Shown here piece by piece: positions 8,628-15,470 of a stretch of DNA of 64,000 nucleotides. Numbering within the stretch: the first letter of the stretch is position 1; each line of letters begins with the position of its first letter. The stretch is from positions 184,620 through 248,619 of the forward strand of contig NZ_DASQNA010000033.1 in the NCBI RefSeq assembly GCF_035645195.1. Direction: 5' to 3'. The translations under genes were made by a program, and so were the position numbers. Below the pieces are notes generated by a model, which saw only the letters and a list, made by a program, of their open reading frames with translations, was not told where the DNA came from and did not search any database. This DNA comes from Paenibacillus sp. GTDB lineage: Bacteria; Bacillota; Bacilli; Paenibacillales; YIM-B00363.

Positions 8628-9350
8628 TCAATCTAGAAATGCAGTGTACCTGCTGTCCGGTACCCCGGGCGACTTATTTGCATTCGCACGCATTAAACAC
8701 ATTGGAGCTTCACCAATCATGTATGATGTATAGCTACCTGCAGGGTGTCTATACCCTAATCTATGCATCCACGCATGTAGTAAAGAGCCTGCTAAGGTTG
8801 AATCAATAACGTCAGTTCTGCTTAAAATTCTAGGGTTAATAGTGACAGTCAAAGAATTTTGGTTGGGATTGGAAGCATTAGCACCTTTAATAGCTTTTGG
8901 TGGGATAGATGAACCAGGATGCATGATTTGTGCGCGTGCTGCCCTGCCGAACCCATTAGAAATGAACATTCTTGTTAAACCTTCCATCATGACATCAACG
9001 GCAACATTACTGTTGGCAATCTTATCTTCAAACCAAACCGGCGCAAGATTAAATCGTGCATACCTTGCTACGCATCGCTTTAGAGGACTGTCAACTCCAT
9101 TTTCTCTATCATTGTAGTATCTATTCCACTGCCCTAAAATGTTTGCGATCAATCTTTGTATCCTATTCCTCTGTGTTGTTGTAAAGCGTAAATCCACAAA
9201 GAAGGTCAAATTTGCAGGCAATGGGTCTTCAATCCCCGGCGCTTGTGGTAAGGGTATTGTAATCTGCCTAAAAGCCTGGGAAATCGTGAGTTTTTCCCGG
9301 TTCACGGCTGTAACCTTACGAGGCCTTCCTTTCATCTTTTCACCGTCCAT
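8628..9350 (-). CDS. Metzincin-like protein lacking the catalytic Glu (copy B)
   Basis: A 240-residue paralogue of the protein at 7452-8117 and first gene of the operon. The conserved blocks are shared: an early IEDPLP segment, a central ARYARFNLAPVWF segment, and the C-terminal HAWMHRLGYRH (from residue about 192) followed by PMCLMR. Again the zinc triad of HExxHxxGxxH is kept while Glu is replaced, here by Ala. The N-terminus has a basic stretch (KMKGRPRKV) absent from copy A. ATG at 9350; the ATG at 9335 is an alternative. No export signal. Function unknown; conservation of the defective motif in both copies argues against simple decay. Confidence 0.7.
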   Translation of the reverse strand: MDGEKMKGRPRKVTAVNREKLTISQAFRQITIPLPQAPGIEDPLPANLTFFVDLRFTTTQRNRIQRLIANILGQWNRYYNDRENGVDSPLKRCVARYARFNLAPVWFEDKIANSNVAVDVMMEGLTRMFISNGFGRAARAQIMHPGSSIPPKAIKGANASNPNQNSLTVTINPRILSRTDVIDSTLAGSLLHAWMHRLGYRHPAGSYTSYMIGEAPMCLMRANANKSPGVPDSRYTAFLD

Positions 9351-9462
9351 TCCACAGCAGGTAAGTTAGTATATGACCCAGCAGCTTTAGCGGAGTGGGT
9401 ATGTGTGCCAAGGTTAATGAAAGGGCTATTATCATAACCAATACCAAAAAAAACCGCGTCAG
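9351..9462 (-). promoter_or_regulatory. Upstream region of the pseudo-metzincin operon
   Basis: About 110 AT-rich bases precede copy B on the minus strand. They must contain the promoter if the operon is expressed independently. A TATGATAAT-like -10 can be seen on the minus strand near 9430-9440, but no -35 at proper spacing stands out. No operator is evident. Confidence 0.3.
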
Positions 9463-10672
9463 TCTAAGACTTTATTTTCACGTCCTTAGTTACGCCGCTG
9501 TTTCATTTTCTGAGTTAGTCTAAAACTTATTTTCCCTAGGTAACCGATTAATACAGCGAATCTCCGCTCTGTGCCACCTGACCTCCAGAGCCAGGTGGCT
9601 AATTTTTTAAGGTTCATGCAAGCAAAACCGAGCATCGCCTGCATGGAGACTTTACGCAGTCCTCGTAATATCGTCCATCGCATGCCATGCTTTTCCTTCA
9701 TGTCTGCAAATACGCGTTCGATCGTTTCCTTACGCTGCGCGTAAATCCGTTTGTTCTGTTCCGTGTGACGGAGGTGGTCCGCCTCCTCAAGGTAATCGGC
9801 CCAGATGTGTCGGCTGATCCGCTTCGTGAAGTCTTTGCCTCCGTGCACTGATTTAGGAGGGGGCAGACTCGGCAGGCCGAGTATAAGGCATTACGGGCCG
9901 GATCCCGTCATCAATCAGCAACTTACTTATGTATGGTGTCTTGTAACCGGCATCGACAGCTACGGACAGCGGTTTTCCGAACGGCTTCTTAACGAGTTCC
10001 AGCACATCCTCGAATACTCGGCTGTCGTGAACGTTGTCTGGCGTTACCTTTGCGCCCAACACAAAGCCGTTCCGATCGCATGCCGTGTGAAACTTATAGG
10101 CAAAGACGCGCTCTTTTTCACCCTTAACTAACAGCCCGCTCTCAGGGGCGGTTGCGCTCACTTTCACTTCTTCCTTTCAGAGCGGGCTCTGGCTTTTTTC
10201 CGAGCGGCTCCTTTCCATGCTTGATGCGGTCCTCGTTGATTTCTTCCTCTGGTTGCTCCTGGTACTTCTTACTCTTTTCCTGCACGAGCGTCTTCACATA
10301 TTTGTTCTTGTTGGCGTTCGCTTTCACACGGGTAGCATCAATGAAGAGGACGTCTGGTTCAACAAAGCCATGTTCCACAGCCTCTTCGAGGATCCGAGAA
10401 AAAATGGTCTCAAAAACGTCGGTACCCCGGAACCGGCGTACGTAGTTCTTCCCGAACGTCGTGAAGTGCGGTATGGGCTGGGTGAAATCGTAACCGAGGA
10501 ACCAACGGTAAGCCACATTCGTTTCGATTTCCCGGATCGTCTGCTGCGTAAAGCGGATCCCGAAAAGGTATTGGATTCTTCCACACCTCAACCCACGTTT
10601 TCTATATATCAATACGACAAGAGCCTGCAGACCCTGCTCCTTGCGGAACTTTGTCTACAGGCTTTCTTGCGT
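9463..10672 (-). mobile_element. Decayed IS1182-family insertion sequence
   Basis: The span holds a broken transposase plus hairpin-forming sequence at its right edge (10623-10664) and AAAATAAAGT-type repeats at its left. The right edge contains GGCTTTCTTGCGT (10660-10672), which also occurs at 7249-7261 on the far side of the cargo operon. The element cannot transpose by itself because its transposase lacks its N-terminus and is frameshifted. It is the likely vehicle or hitch-hiker of the island. Confidence 0.65.
9486..10586 (-). pseudogene. IS1182-type DDE transposase, truncated and frameshifted
   Basis: Three fragments on the minus strand add up to a partial transposase. The first (from about 10586) begins at IQYLFGIR and includes NVAYRWFLG and the first acidic site in FIDATRVKANANK; roughly 75 N-terminal residues are missing. 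A one-base shift near 10165 leads into VSATAPESG, FHTACDRNGFVLGAKV and the second site VAVDAGYKTPY. After PYTRP (near 9870) a stretch of about 45-50 residues is lost, and the frame resumes with ISRHIWADYLEEADHLRHT and the Glu site RKETIERVFADMKEKHGMR, then FACMNLKKLA and a natural-looking stop. Clearly inactive. Confidence 0.9.
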
Positions 10673-10695
10673 TGCATTACTGCGGCTAAGCTCGA

Positions 10696-12402
10696 TTACG
10701 GATCCGGCGTCGTGTCGATGTCGACCGTTCGCGTCTCGCGGCTCCACTCCACGCCGACGCCGAGCAGCTCGCCGACGTCGCGGAGCGGCACGTAGACGGC
10801 TCCGTTCACGAGGGTCGGCGCATGCCCCATCGCTTGCCGCTGGCCGCCCTCGAGCGCGAACGGGGCTCCTTCTTGCAGAGTGAAGGTGCGGCCGCGGTAT
10901 TCCACCTGCACAGAGCCGCCCTCGGCTTCGTCGAAAGTCACCCTCGCGCCGACGGCTTGGAACAGCGCTCTGAGCGGCACGTACATCCGGTTGCCGATCA
11001 TGACCGGGCTCGGCTCGAAGCGGCGTTCCGTGCCGTCGACGACGAGCCGGGCGGACGCAGGCGCGTTAGTCGCTGCCGCCGCGGAGCCGGTTTGCAGCGC
11101 CTCCGGCAGCGCGTACGCGTACAGCGTGTGCTTCGCCTGCACCAGCAGCATGCCGTTCGCGACGAGGAACGGCCCGTATTGGCCGGCGGCGTCGGTTTGG
11201 GCGCGGAAGACGGCCTTGCCTGCGGCGGCGTCGAAGGCGAACACTTCCCCGTCGGACTGACCCGCGAAGAGCGCGCCGCCGACGACGCCCAATCGGCTCA
11301 CAGGATTGTCGAGTCCGTCATAATCGATGCGGCCTTCGTCGATCAGCTTGCGCGCGTGCAGTCCGAAGCCGTTCTTTCCGGAGAAAAACAACGTTCCGCC
11401 GCTCGGTCCGCCGATCCAGGTTCCGGCATCCTCCAAGACGGCGCGCTGCTCCGGGGAAGCGTCGAGATGGGTGACGTACAGCTTCTCGTCGGCTCCCAGC
11501 GCGATGACGAGGTCGCCGTCGATGACGGCATGTCCGGCGCGGTGCAGCAGCGGATCTTCGCCTTCCCCCAATGGAATGAAATGCAGGGAGCCGCGAGGCT
11601 TCCCCGTCGCCGTATCAATCGCGTCGATCTTCAGTCCGTACGGTTCGGCATCGCCCGGCGGATACGTGTCCCTCAAATAAACGACGTCGTCGCGGACCTG
11701 CAGCGGCACGCCTTCGACACGCCAGCGCGTGCTGCCGGTCGCCTTGTCGATGACGTACGTCACGTCCTGCGTGATCGCTCCGGATACGGCGGTCGCATAA
11801 AGCACGAAATCGGCGAGCGGCACGCTCTCGCCCGCCCCCGCCGCGTCCGCGTTCCGCCAATACGCATGCCCGGTGTCCGCGTCGACGCAGACGAGGCCTT
11901 CCGCGTGCTTGACGTACACGTACTCGGGCTCGGCCGTCAACTCGCCGTCACCCGCCGCGTCGTCGAACTGGGAGCGCCACCGCTCCGCGCCCGTCTCCGC
12001 CGCCAGCCGCGACAGCGTGCCGCCGGCGGTCAACGCGTAGACGGAGCCGTCGGCGGAAGCGATCGAGACGATATTCGAACCGAACGACCAGGCGCGCTTC
12101 CCGGTGGCGAGCTCGACGGCGACCGCCTTGCCGTTCTGGACGAATACCGCCTTCGAACCGGCGAGCGCGATCCGGCTGCCGCTCCAGCTGTCTTCCTGCG
12201 TCGGGCGGCCGTACTCGACCGTCCACCGGGGCGACGCGAGCGGCACGGCGGACGGCGCGTCGGACTGCATGACGCCGGCCTCCGCCGTTCGGTGAGGCTC
12301 GTATAAGACCGCCGCGTCCGCCGGCGGCGCGGCCCAGGCGGACGACCATCCCGCCGCGGCGACCGCGGCCGCGACGGCGCGAGACCATCTTCGAACGTAC
12401 AT
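10696..12402 (-). CDS. Secreted PQQ-type beta-propeller with copper amine oxidase-like N domain
   Basis: 568 residues from an ATG at 12402 with AAGGAG 9 bases upstream. A signal peptide runs to about residue 30 (RRWSRAVAAAVAAAG...AWA). The middle contains repeated WRVEG/YWRNADA-type blades of a PQQ-like (PQQ_2) quinoprotein propeller. The last 110 residues form the copper amine oxidase N-terminal-like domain common in Paenibacillus exported proteins (LVVDGTERRFEPSPVMIGNRM, VPLRALFQAVGARVTFD, VPLRDVGELLG). No catalytic residues are recognisable; such proteins are usually envelope scaffolds or binding proteins. It is monocistronic and points toward the IS remnant. Confidence 0.8.
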   Translation of the reverse strand: MYVRRWSRAVAAAVAAAGWSSAWAAPPADAAVLYEPHRTAEAGVMQSDAPSAVPLASPRWTVEYGRPTQEDSWSGSRIALAGSKAVFVQNGKAVAVELATGKRAWSFGSNIVSIASADGSVYALTAGGTLSRLAAETGAERWRSQFDDAAGDGELTAEPEYVYVKHAEGLVCVDADTGHAYWRNADAAGAGESVPLADFVLYATAVSGAITQDVTYVIDKATGSTRWRVEGVPLQVRDDVVYLRDTYPPGDAEPYGLKIDAIDTATGKPRGSLHFIPLGEGEDPLLHRAGHAVIDGDLVIALGADEKLYVTHLDASPEQRAVLEDAGTWIGGPSGGTLFFSGKNGFGLHARKLIDEGRIDYDGLDNPVSRLGVVGGALFAGQSDGEVFAFDAAAGKAVFRAQTDAAGQYGPFLVANGMLLVQAKHTLYAYALPEALQTGSAAAATNAPASARLVVDGTERRFEPSPVMIGNRMYVPLRALFQAVGARVTFDEAEGGSVQVEYRGRTFTLQEGAPFALEGGQRQAMGHAPTLVNGAVYVPLRDVGELLGVGVEWSRETRTVDIDTTPDP

Positions 12403-12605
12403 CGTACCACGCTCCTTCCAAGAATACCCGATGCTATATGGACGCTTGACCTCGCCGGAAAGTTGCCGCTTGCCCGGTTGCCGGACGGCAGGGCGAATGC
12501 GGCTGGCGTTCGGAGCCGATTCGAGTACAATGAAAGAAGCCGTCGATCCGGCCGGAGTCGAGGAGACGGCGCGAAGAAAGGAACGAGAACGGAGGAGCAT
12601 GCGGC

Positions 12606-13013
12606 ATGAGCGCATCGATCGATAAAGTAGCTTGGATATGCATACGGGACGGCCGGGTGTTATGCGCCCGATCGAAGGGGAAGCCAGCCTTCTATCTCCC
12701 CGGGGGAAAGCGGGAACCGGGAGAAACCGATGCCGATACGTTGGTGCGGGAAATCGAGGAGGAGCTGACGGCGCGGATTCGCCGCGAGAGCGTCGAGTAC
12801 GCCGGAATGTACGAAGCGCAGGCCGACGGGAAGCCGGACGGCGTCATCGTCCGTATGACGTGCTACTTCGCGGAGCACGACGGGGACATTCGCCCGGCGT
12901 CGGAGATCGACGAGATCGCGTGGCTCGCGTACGAGGACCGGCCGCAGCTGTCCGAAGCCGGACGCCTCGTCTTCGACGAGCTCCGCGCGGCGGGACGGCT
13001 GAAGGAGCGGTAA
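12606..13013 (+). CDS. NUDIX hydrolase
   Basis: A 135-residue cytosolic hydrolase of nucleoside-diphosphate-linked compounds. The Nudix box is complete up to a Gly-to-Leu change near its end: GGKREPGE, seven residues, then REIEEELTA. The glutamates that bind Mg are present. ATG at 12606 with GGAGGAG 8 bases upstream. Single gene; substrate not predictable. A possible -10 (TACAAT, 12526-12531) lies upstream without a good -35. Confidence 0.9.
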   Translation: MSASIDKVAWICIRDGRVLCARSKGKPAFYLPGGKREPGETDADTLVREIEEELTARIRRESVEYAGMYEAQADGKPDGVIVRMTCYFAEHDGDIRPASEIDEIAWLAYEDRPQLSEAGRLVFDELRAAGRLKER

Positions 13014-13058
13014 AAGCACATTTCCCGGAGCCGCGCAAGCGAAATTCGTGTAAATCAA

Positions 13059-13103
13059 ATATCGCGGCCGGCGATTGTATTCGAGTGTCGGCCGCGATAT
13101 GAT
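13059..13103 (+). promoter_or_regulatory. Promoter with overlapping 12-bp inverted repeat
   Basis: TTGTAT (13075-13080) and TATGAT (13098-13103) are separated by 17 bases, a good sigma-A promoter for the downstream riboswitch RNA. ATATCGCGGCCG (13059-13070) and CGGCCGCGATAT (13089-13100) form a perfect inverted repeat around it; the right arm overlaps the -10. This could be an operator, or a terminator stem for the NUDIX gene reused at the promoter. Confidence 0.6.
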
Positions 13104-13127
13104 GTACGCAATCGCATAGCAAGATCA

Positions 13128-13215
13128 CGTGTAAAAGGCAAACTTGCCGAAAGGCAAGGACGCAAAACCGCGGGCCTACGACGCTTCGGCGTTACGGCAG
13201 CCGGGTCGCCGCTGA
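13128..13215 (+). ncRNA. Cyclic di-GMP-I (GEMM) riboswitch aptamer
   Basis: The conserved GEMM-I core is present in order: GGCAAACTTGCCGAAAGGC, GGACGCAAAACC, GGGCCTACGACGC, then CGGCAGCCGGGTCGCC. The GGACGCAAA strand and the GCCGGGTCGCC closing strand are diagnostic. It lies in the leader of a GGDEF protein gene, so the second messenger probably feeds back on its own synthesis. The expression platform is the terminator hairpin that follows. Confidence 0.93.
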
Positions 13216-13228
13216 CGGAGGAAGGATG

Positions 13229-13262
13229 AAGTGGCCGCGGATCTTATGCAGCCGCTTTTTTA
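13229..13262 (+). terminator. Riboswitch expression-platform terminator
   Basis: AAGTGGCCGC (13229-13238) pairs with GCAGCCGCTT (13248-13257) and a T-run follows. It lies directly after the GEMM aptamer and 67 bases before the GGDEF gene, so ligand binding likely decides between termination and read-through. The sense (ON or OFF switch) cannot be told by eye. Confidence 0.7.
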
Positions 13263-13328
13263 GCATTACTACAATTAGGAAGCGCTTACGATGTTGCGGG
13301 TACAGCTTTAAATAGAGAAACAGGGGAA

Positions 13329-15458
13329 ATGTTCATGAGTTCACTGCGCATCAAATTGCCGATCAGCGTCGTGCTGTTGATCAGCGTCGCCATCGTGCTG
13401 TCCGGCGCGGCGACGTATTCGTTCAGCTCGGCGTTGTTGATCCGCAAAAGCGAGGACGAAATTCGAGCGAACGCGTTCCGAACCGGGGAGGCCATCTACG
13501 GCCTGCTGAAAGCGGAAATTCGGAAGAGCGAAATACTCGCCTCCCAAACGGTGTTTCGCGAAACGCTGGCACAGCGGGAACGCATGCCGGACGAGCGGTT
13601 TTTCCGCGCGGATCACGCAGCCTTCCGGGAAGCGACCGACAGCTTGCGCCGCGCGTACGACGGGGAGTCGCTGCATGAGAAATTTTGGCTGGGCGACAAG
13701 AACGGCGTCGTCATTGCGAGCAGCTCGCCGACGCCGGAATCGGGCTCTATCCGCGTAGCGGACCGCGAATATTTTATCGAAGCGATGCAAGGAAAGCCCG
13801 CAGTCAGCGGCACGATCGTATCCCGGGCGAACGGGCGGTTCATCATCGTCGCCGCGGCGCCGGTGTTCGACGAGGCAGGGCGCGCGATCGGCGTCGTCGG
13901 CAATTCGATTTACACGAGCTTCTTCTCCGATTCTCTTAACGGCGTGAAAGTGAACCAGCGCGGCGAGCTGTATATTTTCGACTCCAACGGGACGGTGCTG
14001 GCGCATTCCACCGACGAAACGAAAATTAACAGCCGCGTGGACACGCCCGAGCTGTTGAACGTGCTGCGGAGCAATCCGAGCCGAAGCGGGGCCAGGGGGA
14101 CGCTGTCGCTGCATGACGGGGAGATTCGGAAATTTTACGGATACTGGAAAGTGCCGTTCGCCGACTGGGTCGTCGTCGTGGAGGACGATTTGCCGGATAT
14201 CCAAAGCCCGTTGAAGGGGCTCGCGCTTCAATACGCGGTCGTGCTCGTCGCGTCGATCGTCGTCCTGTTCGCGCTCTTTACGATTATGCTGTCCCAATGG
14301 GTCACCAAGCCGCTCCGCCGGATGCTCGGCGTCATGGAGGCGGCCGGCGCCGGGGATTTGCACGCTCGGGTACGGTTGACCTCGGCTGGCGAATTCGGCA
14401 TGCTCGGGCGAGCCCTGAACCAGATGCTGGCGAAAATCAGCGAACTTATGGCGTCGCTGGCGGAGGCGTCGAAGCTCGAGCTGCGGTTCGTCGCCGAACG
14501 GGAGCGGAGCCGCTTGTCCGAAAGCTTGCGCCAATCGATGCAGGCGCTCAATTCGTCGCTGGACGAAGCGCGCGTGCAGCAGCTTGCCCTCGAGGAGCTG
14601 CAGCGCCACGTCCCGTTCCGCCGGGCAAGCTTGTGGGTCGACGAAGACGGGCGTTTGACCGCCAAAGCGGTGCTGGCGCGGGAGGCGGTCCGGGGCGAGC
14701 TTTCGCCGGATTTGGCGAAGGCGCTGTGCCGGAGCCTCGGAGGCGGCGAATCGGCGGCGTACCGGGGCCGCAGGGGGCCTGTTTACGAAATGGCGGTGGC
14801 GTTCGATTCCGCCTTCGCGCGGAAAGGCTTGTTTTATTTGGAACGAGACGACAGGGCATTCGCGGATAACGAGGCGGACTTCGCGCTGAGTTACGCGAGC
14901 CAAGCTTCCGTCGCCATCGACAACGCATCGTTGTATCGGAGAATGGAACTGATGGCCGTGACGGACGAGCTGACGGGCATGTACAACCGCCGGCATTTCT
15001 ACCGGTTGGCGGAGGAGGCGTACCGCGGCGCGGAAGAGCTAGGGGAGCCGTTGACCGTCGTGCTGTTCGATATCGACCATTTTAAACAAATCAACGACCG
15101 TCTAGGTCATCTGGCGGGCGACGAAGTGCTGCGCCGGCTGCGCGCGATGATCGGGGAAGCGCTGCCGCAGCGCCACGTATTGGCCCGCTTCGGGGGCGAA
15201 GAGTTCGCGCTGCTGCTGCCGGGGATCGCGCTCGCCGAGGCGCTGGGCGCCGCGGAACGGCTGCGCGCCGCCGTCGAGCAGTACCGGTTTCCGCCGGAAT
15301 CGGGAACGGAGGAGCTGCGCGTCACCGTGAGCGTCGGCGGCGCGGCGTGGGAGCGCGGCATGCCGCTGGATACGGCGCTGCAGCATGCGGATACGGCTTT
15401 GTACCGAGCCAAAGCGTCGGGACGCAATCGCGTCGTTGCGTACGCATCCGGTACCTAA
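13329..15458 (+). CDS. Membrane diguanylate cyclase (Cache-HAMP-GAF-GGDEF)
   Basis: A 709-residue membrane enzyme that should make c-di-GMP from two GTP. An N-terminal helix (about 9-30) and a second near 298-322 enclose an extracytoplasmic Cache-type sensor (IRVADREYFIEAMQGKPAVSG). HAMP, a coiled segment and a GAF-like region (about 400-540) follow, then the GGDEF domain with LTGMYNRRHFY, FDIDHFKQINDRLGH and the active-site form GGEEF near residue 623. No RxxD inhibitory site is seen upstream of GGEEF. ATG at 13329 after AGGGGAA. Controlled by the GEMM riboswitch; co-transcribed with the next gene 12 bases away. Confidence 0.92.
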   Translation: MFMSSLRIKLPISVVLLISVAIVLSGAATYSFSSALLIRKSEDEIRANAFRTGEAIYGLLKAEIRKSEILASQTVFRETLAQRERMPDERFFRADHAAFREATDSLRRAYDGESLHEKFWLGDKNGVVIASSSPTPESGSIRVADREYFIEAMQGKPAVSGTIVSRANGRFIIVAAAPVFDEAGRAIGVVGNSIYTSFFSDSLNGVKVNQRGELYIFDSNGTVLAHSTDETKINSRVDTPELLNVLRSNPSRSGARGTLSLHDGEIRKFYGYWKVPFADWVVVVEDDLPDIQSPLKGLALQYAVVLVASIVVLFALFTIMLSQWVTKPLRRMLGVMEAAGAGDLHARVRLTSAGEFGMLGRALNQMLAKISELMASLAEASKLELRFVAERERSRLSESLRQSMQALNSSLDEARVQQLALEELQRHVPFRRASLWVDEDGRLTAKAVLAREAVRGELSPDLAKALCRSLGGGESAAYRGRRGPVYEMAVAFDSAFARKGLFYLERDDRAFADNEADFALSYASQASVAIDNASLYRRMELMAVTDELTGMYNRRHFYRLAEEAYRGAEELGEPLTVVLFDIDHFKQINDRLGHLAGDEVLRRLRAMIGEALPQRHVLARFGGEEFALLLPGIALAEALGAAERLRAAVEQYRFPPESGTEELRVTVSVGGAAWERGMPLDTALQHADTALYRAKASGRNRVVAYASGT

Positions 15459-15470
15459 GGGGGCAGCAAG

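Noticed and set aside
9486..10612. A transposase made by programmed frameshifting
   Set aside because: The N-terminus and an internal block are missing as well, and no slippery sequence with a stimulatory stem is evident.
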